From contig CM041293.1 of NCBI GenBank assembly GCA_023052935.1, forward strand, positions 174,397,600 to 174,461,599: DNA of 64,000 nt. Reading direction: 5' to 3'. The stretch is from Piezodorus guildinii. Taxonomy: Eukaryota; Arthropoda; Insecta; Hemiptera; Pentatomidae. Shown here one piece after another: positions 1 to 10,686 of the stretch (positions are counted from its first letter, which is position 1; each line of letters starts with the position of its first letter). The translations under genes and the position numbers were made by a program. The notes under the pieces are model-generated. The model ran no database searches and was not told the DNA's origin. It was given only the letters and a program-made list of their open reading frames with translations.

Positions 1-103
1 TTATGACCGCATCCCCAACCATCTTCTTCATATAATGTTATCTAGATGATAAATACCGTAATACAGAAAGGTCTTTGCTGACAACGTCCTTCCGCAAAGT
101 TAT

Positions 104-460
104 TTGAGGTTAAGATGCAATATCGCGTATGTTAGGACTTCGGCCCGGATCAGACTGTCGGAAAAGTACGCCATCTCCTTTAGTGTCGACCCGCAGAAGT
201 ATAGTCTGGACCCACAGAAGCCGTGCCCAGTTTGTGAAGGAGACGCATTGGAAGATTGCTTCCATTTTTTTGCTCGATGTTCCGCATACCATGAAAATAG
301 AACCCGTTTCATGCCCGTATTAAATTATGTGAGTATTGACGGCTTTTATGAAATTCTTGCGAAACCCCACGTAATAGACCTGAAATCATTATTTATTTTT
401 GTAAAAGAGAATCTTAAAATAAGATTTCAACATCTTTCTCAGAATGTTAATCACTGTTAA
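104..460 (+). pseudogene. non-LTR retrotransposon C-terminal fragment (zinc-knuckle region)
   Basis: A 118-residue open frame ends in a stop at 460. Around residues 41-57 it has the pattern CPVCEGDALEDCFHFFARC (C-x2-C ... H-x4-C), the zinc-knuckle-like motif near the C-terminus of many Jockey/R1-type LINE ORF2 proteins. There is no reverse transcriptase domain in what is visible, so this is a 5'-truncated or window-clipped copy. The AT-rich sequence following it could be its 3' UTR. Family assignment beyond non-LTR LINE is not secure. Confidence 0.5.
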
Positions 461-590
461 ACGTTTCGAGACTTATAAGTATTTTGTAGGGATTTAGTAT
501 TTGCTATAGTACTATTATTATTACATTATTTATTTATATTCTTATATTAAATTTATGATATTTATGTATATGCTGGATGAAATTAATCAT

Positions 591-1343
591 AAAAATCTGG
601 TGCGGGCAACACACGATTTTCACTTACCTCCATTTTTAAAATCAATATAACAATTTTCAAATACAGTTAGTGATAAAAATACGTGAAATTATTAAGGAAT
701 TAATTAAATTAAATTTCTATAGAAACATGTGTTTGATTAAAAAATCTATTATATTATTATCTAAAATAATCAGTTAGTTTTATGTTCATTTCATCACTCT
801 CTATTAACTTTTAAAAGCTTGTGTATGAGATGATAATTTTTCTAAAATCTTTAGCTTTCCAACGGTATATCATACATGTATATTACTGCTCTTATGTTCA
901 AAAACGAAAAATTGCATTAAAAAAATATTTTTTCTGTTTTCTCCTTTAGTTGGGTATCGAATTTATTCAATTTATATATTTACCTGTTTTTCATCAGCGT
1001 TAACGAGATAATCAGTTATTATTATTGAATCTACAAAATTAAAGGTACTTTAGGGGAAGAAAATTTAAAATATCGGCATTTAAGCCCTGTCGGACCATTT
1101 TTATCTAAATAAAACCTACACGATGTTAAAGCCCATTAAATTTTACATCGATACAGCGAGTTTAATCAAAATCGTCGGAACCGTTTTTGAGAAAATCGAA
1201 AAAAGGTGCAAAATGCATGGTATAAAGTGCCTCTTCTGGTAGGCTCATTTTGATGAAAAAAGTTTTGTCACGTCTCGGTCGTATAGTTGTCTTTAATATG
1301 AAATTTCAGTTTCATAGGACTTACCGTTTCCGCCCGGGAGTTA

Positions 1344-1381
<38 letters not shown>

Positions 1382-1510
1382 CTTTTTGCGGGACTTGGTT
1401 ATTTGGACTCAGGGGACCCTAAAACGTGTATTTCCGTTGAAAACTGGAATTCGAAAATATTCACGATCGCAATACTTCCCCTTACTATATATAGTAAGTG
1501 AAAGTAAAAA
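591..1510 (+). mobile_element. Family H repeat, near full-length copy (Helentron/HINE-like, non-autonomous)
   Basis: This is a ~920-bp member of the commonest repeat in the window. It begins AAAAATCTGGTGCGGGC and ends in a palindrome ACTATATATAGT followed by AAGTGAAAGT. Subterminal inverted repeats ACTTTCACTTAC / GTAAGTGAAAG lie near the ends, and a (CA)n microsatellite sits at 1346-1378. No coding capacity is visible; short open frames across the CA tract are chance. Subterminal inverted repeats, an internal microsatellite and a 3' stem-loop together recall Helentron-associated (HINE/DINE-1-like) elements. That assignment is inference. Confidence 0.7.
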
Positions 1511-1599
1511 TAGCAGCACCTTTATGCTTATTGCTGTATATGTGTTTTGTTTTAAATATTTATTCGATTTGTAATTAATAATGTATATTTGCTGGTGAT

Positions 1600-1690
1600 A
1601 AAATTATTATTTGTGCTGTGCCAGCCAGCTCTATTTGCATAGGGATTACCCTAAAGACAAATAAATAAAAATTATTATTATTATAATCAA
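1600..1690 (+). repeat. LINE/SINE 3' tail with ATT microsatellite
   Basis: The segment reads CTCTATTTGCATAGGGATTACCCTAAAGACAAATAAA followed by an ATT-rich tract, given here in pieces. A second copy with the same core lies at about 57605-57665, ending in a TCTAT-type microsatellite. A shared core followed by different short tandem tails is typical of the 3' ends of CR1/RTE-type LINEs or of SINEs using them. Confidence 0.45.
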
Positions 1691-1977
1691 TTATTAATAC
1701 CGTAATATACATAATGGAGATTTTTCTGGGGAGGTTATCAAATTGGTTCAACACCATAATTAATATATTGAGAGTATGTTTGCGTATTCTGTAAAAATTT
1801 GCTAGAATTGATATAGTATCATTTGGAAATGAACGTCTCTTATTTTCACAAGTGTCCATTAAAAACAACTACCTATTTTAGATTTAATCTTTTATCAATA
1901 TTTATCTTTTCAATGCGGTAAATTTTAATTGTCATTGTTTAATTTGGCTCATAAAATAAATGTTTACTCGAGTAGGT

Positions 1978-2135
1978 ATATCTAATATATAAAAATTTCG
2001 TGTCACGGTGTTTGTTGTCGTATTCCTTCGAAACCGCTCAACTGATTTTTATGAATTTTTTTATGTATATTTAGTATTTATCAGAATCGGTCCTGAAGTA
2101 TATTTCATAGAAGTAGGTAATTAGGATGTACCTAA
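1978..2135 (+). mobile_element. Helitron-like 5' terminus fragment
   Basis: The sequence TCTAATATATAAAAATTTCG followed by TGTCACGGTGTTTG and a CGAAACCGCTCAACTGATTT block matches the arrangement commonly seen at the 5' ends of insect Helitrons (TC start, 'aaa..cgtgtcacggtgtttg...ccgaaacgg...ctgatt'). Only ~150 bp is recognisable and no 3' end or helicase is attached. The assignment is from memory of that consensus. Confidence 0.4.
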
Positions 2136-2640
2136 GAAGGTTTTTTTTTTTTTTTAATACATATATCCACAAAACTTTTATTTTCCCATATTAAATAAAT
2201 ATATTTACTTATAATTAATAAATTAAGTAAATACCTTATAAATATCCCGTATAAATATTGACCTAATTTTCCCTCACTCGCATTTTTTAATCGCGTCTTT
2301 ACTATTTTTTGTACTAGGGTTTATACAAAAACCGGTTTTCGAATAGTAATTTTCCCAGAAAACCGGTTTCGAATTTTTATAAAAGAATCGTTTACTCGAA
2401 TACTCTCTAATTCGAATAAAAAAAATTGATTGACAGTAAATTTTTTTTTATGCAATTTAGTAGAACAAAGAAATAATAGTTGACCAGAATAAAATAACTT
2501 TAAAAACAATTATTCGTTGTTTATGAATAATTTTCACTACAAGGATGAAAATATTTGTATAATAGTGAAACGAGTTATTCAGCAAAGGGCTTGAATAAAG
2601 AAAATATATAACTGTGTATTATATAATGTAAATTATAGTT
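2136..2640. other. AT-rich intergenic stretch without recognised feature
   Basis: The stretch holds poly-T, simple AT-rich sequence and a short near-direct repeat of AAACCGGTTT around 2330-2370. No exon, RNA gene or transposon end could be recognised. Confidence 0.5.
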
Positions 2641-2644
2641 AAAA

Positions 2645-3925
2645 AAAAGGACCGAGGACGGATTGTAACATCTATCGTGGGATCTCTCTTCTCCCAGTAT
2701 GCTATAAAATATTCTCGTCAATTCTAACTAGTCGAATCACGGAATACACTGAGGAAATTATCGGAGACTACCAATGTGGTTTTAGGCGGAATCGCTCGAC
2801 TATTGACCAAATATTTTCCAAATAATATTAGAGTACAACGGAGTAGTCCATCAACTTTATATCGATTTTAAAAAGGCTCATGATTTCATAGACCGTCAGA
2901 AGCTATATAACACCATGATTGAACAGGGAATACCTAGAAAGTTAGTAAACCAAGTACAGATGTGTTTGTCGGAAACATTCCATAAAGTTAGAATCGGTCA
3001 TAATTACTCCGAGAGATTTGAGGTGCGATCGGGTTTGAAACAGGGTGACTCCCTTTCACCTGTGTTATTTAATATAGCTTTAGAATATGGCATAGAAAAG
3101 GTGATGTGTACCGAGAAAGGCTTAAATATGGGTGACCAGATTCCGGTTTTGGGGTATGCCGATGATTTGGTACTGCTAGGTGAAGGCACGGAAACCATAC
3201 AGCTAAATACAAGTGTGTTAATAAAAACCGGTAAAGAAATAGGACTCGAATTAAATACCGAATGACGAAATATATGATTAGTAGCAGAAATGGTGGCGAT
3301 CTTGATGATATTAATATATCAGGGCAACCTTTTGAACACGTAGAGAAATTCAAGTATTTAGGTTCAATGATAACAAGAAAAAATGAAATCCAGGAAGAAA
3401 TAAAGTACAGATTAAAGGTGGGAAATGCGTGTTATTATTATTTTGCTAAGTTACTTAGTTCGCGGCTTCTATCTAAAAACTTAAAGGTTAGAATTTATGA
3501 AACTATTATTCTTCCAACGGTTCTTTACGGATGTGAAACGTGGCCGCTTACTATGAAAGATGAACAACGGCTTAAGGTTTTCGAAAATAAGGTACTGCGT
3601 AGAATATTTGGTCCGAAGAGAGATGAGGCCACTGGGGAGTTTAGAAGGTTGCACAACGCGGAATAGCGGAACTTAAATCCTGTGAATATAATTGAGTTGA
3701 TAGCTTCGCGGAGACTCAAATGGGCTAGTAAAATTGTTAAGGACGGTGAGGAACGGATTCCGAGAAAGTTGGTATTCGCTGATGGGAGGATTGCGTTAAG
3801 GCTGATCTCGGGGCTTGGGCTTGAACGGTGAACATTGGACGAGTCAGTGTAGACTGAATTTGGTGGTATCGGCATCGAATCTTCGGGTTCGGTAAGTCTA
3901 TTATTATTATTATTATAATAATTAA
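2645..3925 (+). pseudogene. RTE-like LINE copy A, 5'-truncated and frameshifted reverse transcriptase
   Basis: The copy carries the C-terminal half of a non-LTR ORF2. The palm motif GYADDLVLLGE (catalytic Asp pair) is at about 3153-3185, preceded by QGDSLSPVLFN, and the YGCETWPLT motif of the post-RT region is at ~3525. Frameshifts and stops (near 2822, 3265 and 3665) split it into pieces. The 3' end is the family signature CTTCGGGTTCGGTAAG followed by a TTA/ATT microsatellite. Three more copies lie at 15275, 39299 and 59384. It is closest to RTE-type elements because of the short-tandem 3' tail and 'YGCETW'; the clade is not proven. Confidence 0.8.
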
Positions 3926-4393
3926 ATTAAATTAAATTATATTAAATTATAATTAAAGCCGAAAGACAAGAGTAAATAAAGTTTATGTATACACACTTAT
4001 TAAAATCAATTTTAGTTTTAAAGACAATTAAGCAAAGGACCGAGTATTTTCTATTTAGGGCAATTTTAATACAAATTTCAATAATCTAATTATTATTTTG
4101 TTTAATGAAATATGGTTTCAGAAAACAGATGACATCTATCGATTTGCTATTTAGCCGTGCCCTAAGTTTATTCACAAAATTCCCCAAAATAGAAGAAAAT
4201 ACCCTGTCCCATGAAACTGAACTAGGCTTTTTTTTAGCCTGATTTTAAAATTTATATCCTTATAATATTAAAATATGTTACCTACTTACATTTTGTATAA
4301 TATCATCTATATCAAATATCGATCGCTTGCAACAGTGTTTTCATCAATCTGGTACATTTGGCTACATTTGTCATTTTTAAAGTGTTATTCATA

Positions 4394-5239
4394 TTGGGTT
4401 GTGTCACATGAAATGTCCGTTTTCAAGATAAAGGATTTTATTAAAAATACGATATGAAAACAAGATAATTTTATTCCAAGTATTTACCTTCTTTTTCTAC
4501 ACATTTTTTCCAATGTGACACCAACTTTTTATCCTCCAACTGAAAAACTCTGAGCTTTGAAGTAAAACAAAATCTGTAAACGCACTTATCACTTGATCAA
4601 CATTTTAAAAAAGTTTACCTTTGACGAAGTTGTCTAAATTCCTGAACAGGTGGTAATCTGTTGGACACAAGTCGGAAGAATATGGTGGGTGCGGAAGAAC
4701 TTTGTAGCCCAGTTCTTTCAATTTTTGCACGGTGTGTTTTGAAACATGGGGTCTTGCTGCCGCTCAGTGAGATCATGAGGTACCCATGTATCGAGCTTTT
4801 TTACTTTCCCAATACACTTTAAATGTCTGGAAACGGTAGATGCACTTGCATTTAGTTGTGCTGAGAGTCCTTTAACTGTTTGGTAGGGGTTTCTTTCTAC
4901 TGTATGTTTGGGGCAATTTTTCCAAGTCGGTATTCCCAGCCGAAAACTTAGCATACCAACGGCGAATGATCCGTTCATTAACACTCCCTTCCCCAAACGC
5001 CATGCAAATATTTCTAGCGGCCTCAGCTGCTGAATGGCCGAGTTTAAACTCGGACAAAAATATTACTCGAAAATCGCGTGTTTCCATGTTCATATTTGGA
5101 GGTATACTAAAAGGTGGGTAATTGATTAGGAAGCTAATATTTATAATGCAAAGATAGAGGATTAGTAACTGTTTACTTTAAATATGTAAACATTCGGAAG
5201 AAAACAACAGAGACCTGCAAAACATGCGAAACAACCCAA
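4394..5239 (-). pseudogene. mariner (cecropia/SETMAR-like) element, internally deleted
   Basis: Inverted ends TTGGGTTGTGTCACATGAAA (left) and ...GAAACAACCCAA (right) bound the copy. The minus strand from 5093 encodes the mariner N-terminal HTH region (motif GHSAAEAARNIC, then RRWYAKFSAG). After a frame change it gives the second HTH (STVSRHLKCIGKVKKLD, WVPHDLTE). It then jumps straight to the C-terminal catalytic segment (LGYKVLPHPPYS, then DLCPTDYHLF with the third catalytic Asp). The central domain with the first two Asp residues is deleted, so no active transposase can be made. A related palindromic copy lies at 18959-19741. Confidence 0.85.
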
Positions 5240-5435
5240 TTCATTTAACTTTTTTTAAGGCAACTGTGGATTATCGGATGATGTTACAGTGGGAGTCTCA
5301 AACTTTGCATATCCTTAGTTAGGATTTTAATTGAGTTTAAAAATTCTTTGGGCATATGCCTTATTTGAACCCGTGATCTTGAGCATAGAAGGCTGATATT
5401 TTATCTACTACACCACTGATGACCTCTAGTTATTA
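5235..5435 (-). mobile_element. degenerate tRNA-derived SINE (family S)
   Basis: On the minus strand a box A-like TGGTGTAGTAGATAAA and a box B-like GGGTTCAAATAAG lie near 5430-5370. They are followed by the family body (CCCACTGTAACATCATCCGA... toward 5250). It is diverged relative to the copies at 34230 and 41600. Confidence 0.55.
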
Positions 5436-5600
5436 TTCAAAATAAATAAATTCATATTAAAGTTTAAAAATATTCTGAGAATACTTACCGACTGTAGTTA
5501 TGATCAAGCCATAGGTGCCGAAAATAGTTTCCTCTTTGACTGTGAAACCAAAACCCTGCTGTAAGAAGTAGAGGTGGATCGTGTGCTCCGCTGTGAACAG

Positions 5601-5622
5601 AATATATATATATATATATATA
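5601..5622. repeat. (TA)n microsatellite
   Basis: About eleven TA units lie in a row in otherwise unremarkable AT-rich sequence. Confidence 0.9.
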
Positions 5623-5639
5623 AACATAAAATCTGTACC

Positions 5640-5828
5640 TCTATCTAGGGTCAGTAAATATAGAGACTTGTACTGTTGGACGGCCAACGGCCGTGCATGG
5701 AGGTGATTAGGTCGAGATCACGCTCAGCCGAAAGGGTTTTTTCAAGTTTTGGGCACCAACTTTATAGAGTCTGGGTGTGCCAAAGTACTGTTTTAGACCG
5801 GCTGCTTTTCTAAGGCAGCGATACCATT
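5640..5828. repeat. possible SINE-like fragment
   Basis: The stretch is moderately GC-rich and runs from GTCAGTAAATATAGAGAC to GGCAGCGATACC. It includes 'gggcaccaac...tgtgccaaagtac' and resembles the body of the SINE at 50670-50900 (shared GGTGTGCC and caaccacc/caccaac elements). It is too diverged for a firm call. Confidence 0.25.
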
Positions 5829-6859
5829 AAAAAATCTGGTGCGGGCAACACACGACTTTCACTTACCTCCATTTTTATAATCAATGAAAGAATTTTCAAA
5901 AATTACAGTTAGAGATAAAAATACGTGAAATAATTAAAGAATTAATCAAATTGAATTTCTATAGAAACATGTGTTTTATTTTATTTTATTTTTTTTTTTA
6001 TTTTTTTTTTTTTTTCTTATCCTCCAACTTTATTTACTAAATAAATACACAACAAACATTTCATGTATATACGGCAACAATGGTATATACAGTCCACGGC
6101 TCAGGCCTCGTACTGCCCGTTGGCAAGTGTTTTATTAAAAAATCGATTATATTATTATCTAAAACAGTCATTTAGTTTCATCGGCTTTGTATTACTCTCT
6201 ATCAACTTTTAAAAACTTGTGTATGAGATAATATTTTTTCAAAAATCTTTATCTTTCCAACGATATATCATACATGTATATTAAACTGTTATGTTCAAAA
6301 ACAAAAAATTGCATTAAAAAATATTTTTTTTCAGTTTTCTCCTTTTGTTGGGTATCGAATTCATTCAATTTATGTATTTACCTGTTTTTCATCAGCGGTA
6401 ACAGGATAATATAGTTATTTTTATAGAATCAACGAAATTAAAGGTACTTTAGAGAAAAAAAATTTAAAATATCGGCATTCAAGCCCTGTCAGACCATTTT
6501 AATCAGAATAAAAGTTTAAATTATATTAAAGCCCACTAAATTTTACATCGATATAGCGAGTTTAATCAAAATCGTCGGAACCGTTTTCGAGAAAATCGAA
6601 AAAAGGTGCAAAATGCATGGTACAAAGTGGCTCTTCTGGTAAGCTCATTTTGATGAAATATGTTTTGTAACGTCTCGGGCGCATATTTGTCTTAAATATG
6701 AAATTTCAGTTACCACACACACGCAGACCTTTTTGTGGGACTTGGTTATTTGGACTCAGGGGACCCTAAAATGTGTATTTCCATTGAAAACTGGAATTCG
6801 AAAATTTTCACGATCACAATACTTTCCCTTACTACATATATAATAAGTGAAAGTAAAAA
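5829..6859 (+). mobile_element. Family H repeat with a nested retro-insertion
   Basis: This is a second long copy of the family seen at 591-1510, with the same TCTGGTGCGGGC start and AAGTGAAAGT end. The CA tract is almost lost: only CACACACACGCAGACC remains, and a short deletion precedes it. The copy is interrupted at 5981-6126 (separate entry). When the insertion is ignored the flanking family sequence is contiguous. Confidence 0.75.
5981..6126 (-). mobile_element. processed retro-insertion with poly(A) and 10-bp target duplication
   Basis: A ~146-bp block sits inside a Family H copy and is flanked by GTGTTTTATT at 5971-5980 and 6127-6136. Read on the minus strand it ends in AATAAAGTTGGAGGATAAG followed by a poly(A) tract, so it was copied from a polyadenylated RNA. 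No coding frame is recognised. It could be the 3' end of an mRNA or of a poly(A) LINE, or a short SINE. Confidence 0.65.
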
Positions 6860-7795
6860 CTAGATTAATTGATATATTTAATCAATATATAGACGATATT
6901 TACTAAAACCATTGGATTTCTTTTCAAAAGGTATTGTATTTATAAATCCCTATAGGTGGAATGCAGAGCAAAATTAACGTACACAAGGTCCAATAAATGA
7001 TACTATTATTATTGTAGGTCTTACATATCCTTTATATTACCACAATGCCTAGAATTATGAATGAGAATACTGAGGGACATTACAATTAACTTTGCCAAAC
7101 AATATTACAACAAAGAAAAACATACCCCAGGTAAAACTACGGTAGATAACTGAACTCCGATTTCAGCAGGGAGCGTTGTTGGCAAGGCGTTTACTTAAAC
7201 TACTGTCTCGCGGGAGATGAAAGGTAGGTCGGCCACTTTACTTCCTGATTTCAATTCTTAACCTTATCAGCTTAGCTAATTTGGAACTTCTTTTTAAGAA
7301 ATACGTTCTTCTATTTTTAAAGTTTGTTATTAAAAGAAATTAGTTAATTTATTATTATATTATTATTTATCGTGATTATTAAAAGAATATAGTTAATTTA
7401 TTATTTGTTTCCTGAATGTGAATAAATTTGTTTGGATTGTTTGTGATTTTTTTTTCCCTTCCATTTCACAGCAATCAGCTTATGAGCCAACAAAATATCA
7501 TCTATTTTGGTTTTTAGTCACTTTTTAAATTTCTAAGTGGAGTCTTAAGAATGAAATTAACAATATACCTCCTATTGTTAATTGAAAAGTAAAACCCTAA
7601 TTATATAAAACATACTGTAAAACATTTTGTAGAAAATTAGGAGATATTTGTCTCTTGTCTACATTTAAATGCATTAATAATAAAATTAATTAGTTAATGA
7701 AAAATCAATCATTTGTGTTAAAAAATTTCAAAAACTGATAAGGAACCTACTGAAAATCATCCTCCAAATACAGAATGTAGACAACTTATTTTTAA
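6860..7795. other. AT-rich stretch without recognised feature
   Basis: No exon of the neighbouring SLC46-type gene and no recognisable transposon end was found, apart from a slightly GC-richer patch near 7130-7250 that codes nothing I recognise. Splice-like signals occur but no supported reading frame. Confidence 0.4.
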
Positions 7796-7890
7796 CAGGA
7801 ATATAACTTTATTCTGGGACTTTGCCCCTTAAGAATAACAAAAATGAGCATTATATATTCATATCGTATTTATGTCTGGTCAAGAAAACA
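7796..7890 (-). repeat. 3' end of a LINE family (LINE-N)
   Basis: Read on the minus strand it contains ATTCTTAAGGGGCAAAGTCC then CAGAATAAAGTT. The same block recurs at 22130-22215 and 22355-22430, the last followed upstream by CR1/Jockey-like coding sequence. All three carry an AATAAA and end in ATT-rich sequence. It is interpreted as the 3' terminus of that LINE. Confidence 0.5.
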
Positions 7891-8221
7891 AAGAACAACT
7901 GACTTAAAAAAGTTATAGGCCTAGGAATCACTAAAGAACTATTAATCATGATAACAACTTAAATATCTAATATTTACAAAACCAAACATTGTCAATTATT
8001 TAGAGAGGATCTATTTCAATGGAATAAATAATAAAACCATAATTATAAAATGAAAATGTTGCTTAAAATTTTACGAAAATAAAACAAATTTAAAATACCT
8101 TTAGTAAATAATAACTACAAATCAATTAATTAATACTATATTCTTCGTCATCCTCAAGTGTTCAATGTTAATCAAATCCATTTCTTTGAAATAGTAGCAG
8201 ATAAAACAATTACATAAAACA

Positions 8222-8645
8222 AAAGTGATACTATTTCACAAGTCCCTGGATGGTTAGCTCTTTACTTGAGGTTAAACGGTGAGCCTTGCCCAGTAAAGTA
8301 TACCGTGGATTCAGCATCCCTACCCTAGGTGGTGCAATGGTTACCCTTACCGCACTTTGACCTGGGCTGGTGCAACTGGCCCTTAGGTGCATCTCTTAGG
8401 CTTTTACTTCAGCTGCTCTCTGACCCCCGCGGACTTCTCCTGGGTCTCTGACTCCTATCTTCTCGTGGATGGAAAACGACTTCTTCTCTCGCTGGGCTTC
8501 AACTGAACTCCCTGATTCTCCATTATTGCCCTCATCACTTCTATCCCCTCTTCTTTTCAAAAATACTATATTGCGGAATCTACTTATTCTAGCAGGCTAG
8601 TAGCTGCGGTCTAGGAAGTTATAGGGCTATCGCGGGGTGTCCATG
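8222..8645. other. unassigned GC-richer block
   Basis: The ~420-bp stretch is clearly richer in GC than its surroundings (e.g. CTCTGACCCCCGCGGACTTC) with no long open frame on either strand. It may be part of a retrotransposon 5' region or an old exon-containing fragment. It occurs once in the window and I cannot identify it. Confidence 0.35.
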
Positions 8646-8704
8646 GGAAATTTTATGTGGGTAGATAAACGCCTTTTAAATAAACGCCAAAATAAAAATT
8701 ATTT

Positions 8705-8960
8705 TTCATTTCATGAGGTATCAATCCTTTCATGACAAACTCCATTCTCACTCTAACCATCTAGTTTCAATCCTTCCTTCCTCTTCAATTCCGGATAATC
8801 CTCCGAGGCGCATGAAGATATGTAGACGAAAAATATGGTCGATGAGAGAGATGGTTCCTGAGGACCACCTGGAGAGAGATAAAGCGGTGATGAGGGCGGT
8901 TTTTGGGGGGAACAATGACAGCCTAGGAGTGTCAAGAAGGAATCGAACCTGCACATAAGG
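8705..8960 (+). pseudogene. Jockey-like LINE 3' fragment
   Basis: The frame beginning YQSFHDKLHSHSN and continuing to IPDNPPRRMKI matches the tail of Jockey-type ORF2 copies seen at 31260-31400 and 40790-40860 (RYHSFHDKL; GNPPRRLKR). It is only the last ~80 residues and lacks catalytic motifs. Confidence 0.6.
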
Positions 8961-9035
8961 TTTTATCGACGCACTTATGTATTAAGTAATGTATGACATA
9001 ATTTTATAAGTAAATATAAGGATATGTTCCCTTAC

Positions 9036-9331
9036 CCTGGAATAAGGTCATGTAGAAGGGCTTGCTTATCATCATCGCCCAGATGACGATATTGTTGGGT
9101 CTCGACCTGAAGACAGCCTTGAACCTTCCTAACATGTTCAACTCCTGCTTCTTGGCGGCGGCGGGTTTGGGCTTCTCCTGGACCGAGCTGTGGACCTGGC
9201 TTATCGAGAAGAGGTACATGCTCGCTGTGATGAGGAAGAAGATCTGGTAACCCACGGCGGTGAGGATAAGCCCTCGCAACGGAGTGGCGATCAGGAAGCC
9301 GACGAATGTCATCGTGTGCATCATCTGGAGT
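9036..9331 (-). CDS. SLC46-type MFS transporter, coding exon 3
   Basis: The 296-nt exon lies between a CAG acceptor (TTGTTTTCAG) and a GTAAGG donor and is read in phase from exon 2. It encodes LQMMHTMTFVGF, then LILTAVGYQIFFLITASMYL, then a cytosolic stretch with VQEKPKPAAAKKQ and a new hydrophobic segment NIVIWAMMISKPFYMTLF. In SLC46 proteins this corresponds to TM5-TM6, the long central cytoplasmic loop and the start of TM7. The Lys/Pro/Ala-rich loop fits the 6+6 MFS plan. The exon ends in phase 1. The remaining six helices must lie further left and are not found in the window. Confidence 0.8.
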
Positions 9332-9365
9332 CTGAAAACAAGGTCAAACATATATAATTTTTAAA

Positions 9366-9404
9366 AAAATCTGGTGCGTACAACACGCGAACTTCACTTA
9401 CCTC
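9366..9404 (+). mobile_element. Family H repeat fragment
   Basis: The fragment begins AAATCTGGTGCGTACAACAC, the start of the family, and is cut by the SINE at 9405-9671. The family sequence resumes as TACCTCCGTT at about 9672. The shared TACCTC on both sides is a probable short target duplication of the SINE. Confidence 0.6.
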
Positions 9405-9671
9405 TGTTTGTTTATTTATTTAACGCCACTTTACGCTACTATGGCTAATTGGACGATGCTACAGTGGGAGTCCTAAATTTTGCCTATCCAGGTTTTATTA
9501 GAATAGGGATCTTCAACTAGTACCTGACATCACACAGGCTCGGGACCAACTTTTAAAGTCCCCTCCGAAGGACGGCATAGCTAAGGATTTATTCACAGGA
9601 CCACTTGCGGGTTTGAACCCGTGACCTTTGGCATAGGAGGTTATGCTAGCCACCCAGCTACAAGTGATCCC
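9405..9671 (-). mobile_element. tRNA-derived SINE (family S)
   Basis: The copy is near complete. Reading the minus strand from 9671: box A TGTAGCTGGGTGGCTAGCAT, box B GGGTTCAAACCCG, then a body containing TCCGAAGG (complement CCTTCGGAGG), then CTGTAGCATCGTCC and a tail TTAAATAAATAAACAAA. The A/B boxes and anticodon-like spacing show a tRNA origin and RNA polymerase III transcription. It is inserted within a Family H copy. Confidence 0.75.
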
Positions 9672-9850
9672 TACCTCCGTTGGGGTTATTATAATATTAT
9701 TGAAAATAGTAAACTAAAAGCATTTATACAGGACTGCGTTAATACTTAATCTGTAAGCATCAATGTAATAAACCACAGAAGTTCAATAATCCAACTTTGA
9801 CTTTCTTAAATTATAAAATTACACACGAAACTACCTAATATGGTACTTAC

Positions 9851-10145
9851 TTCAGAGTGAGATCCTCTGGCTTAGTGTTCTCGGAGAGGTAACAGTTGAG
9901 CCCTAACTGAAAGACACTCATCCCAAAGAGACCTCCGGCCAGGGCATCGAACATGGCGGGGAGCCAGACGCTGGAAGTCCACTGCCAAGACGACAAGGAG
10001 TACATGACGGCATTGATGAGTTCGGCGGTGAGGCCGATGTAGAGGAGTGGCTTGTTGAGGCCGGTCGAGTCGCGCCACGAGCCGAAGAAGGTCCCTGACA
10101 CTGAGGCGCATACTGATCTCAGGGTGCTCCTGGTGATCGTTACCT
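9851..10145 (-). CDS. SLC46-type MFS transporter, coding exon 2
   Basis: The 295-nt exon has acceptor TTCCTTGCAG and donor GTAAGT, phase 1 in and phase 2 out. It begins KVTITRSTLRSVCASVSG and contains GTFFGSWRDSTGLNKPLL, which occupies the place of the MFS loop 2-3 signature (in PCFT/SLC46A1, DxxGRRxL; here D-S-T-G-L-N-K-P). It continues with two hydrophobic helices (LLYIGLTAELINAVMYSL; VWLPAMFDALAGGLFGMSVF) and NCYLSENTKPEDLTLK. This order matches SLC46 TM2-TM4. Substrates of insect SLC46 paralogues are mostly unknown, so 'folate' should not be assumed. Confidence 0.8.
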
Positions 10146-10199
10146 CTGCAAGGAAAAATGTATCTTAATAAGAAATGCAGGTTTCATAATTACAAGGAC

Positions 10200-10380
10200 A
10201 GTACATTCTGGTCAACTGTGGCTGCTAAGAACTAGCGTTTAAAGCAATGCGCTAACCCACTCAGCGACTCTGCCCCTATAGGGATCACTAACAAGTAACT
10301 GGCTTCGCTCATCTTCGGAACTATCAATTTACTTCCCCTCCGAAGGACCGCATAATCATGAATATTTCACCCCATAAAAG
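10200..10380 (-). repeat. degenerate SINE-like fragment
   Basis: The fragment contains CCCCTCCGAAGGACCGCATA, the block found in every family S SINE, and a tRNA-like GCGCTAACCCACTCAGC. The ends are not recognisable. Confidence 0.4.
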
Positions 10381-10459
10381 TTTATTTTACCATGTTAATG
10401 TGTTTATTTTTACGTAATTTATTTTGGTTTATATTACTTTGACTTACCTATATTTTTTT

Positions 10460-10686
10460 AATTTATTTATTTAAACCCTTCCCTGCCTTGAAGGCAATGC
10501 GGGTGCTTGCAGCTGTAGGAAGTACCAAGTTACAACCCACAGCTGCTTTATGTCTTCAAAGTTAGTTCAAATGTTCGGCAGCCTTCTTCATGCTTCTCCC
10601 CTAACCAGCGGGAAATGACTTGGACCAACACATTCTTTCCACCCGTACACGAATGCTTTGTAATACGGGTAGTTTTCTTTGGTTAC
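10460..10686 (-). pseudogene. non-LTR LINE, 3' part (split by Harbinger insertion)
   Basis: Read on the minus strand the segment continues, in frame, the LINE fragment at 13906-14060 once the Harbinger element between them is removed. It contributes LVTKENYPYYKAFVYGWKEC and then a stop followed by a 3' UTR. See the other half for the zinc-knuckle motif. It was inserted in intron 1 of the SLC46-type gene before the Harbinger element. Confidence 0.65.

Noticed and set aside
1346..1378. Coding His/Thr repeat (THTHTH)
   Set aside because: It is translation of the (CA)n microsatellite of Family H; other copies have different lengths and frames.
7130..7260. Possible fourth exon of the SLC46-type gene
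   Set aside because: The minus strand gives VNALPTTLPAEIGVQLSTVV, which is not hydrophobic in the MFS pattern, and no acceptor in the right phase precedes it.
9600..9660. Functional tRNA genes suggested by box A/B words (also 34440-34510, 41760-41840 and others)
   Set aside because: Box A and B are present but the sequences lack a closed acceptor stem and are followed by a common SINE body with AT-rich tail; they are SINE heads.
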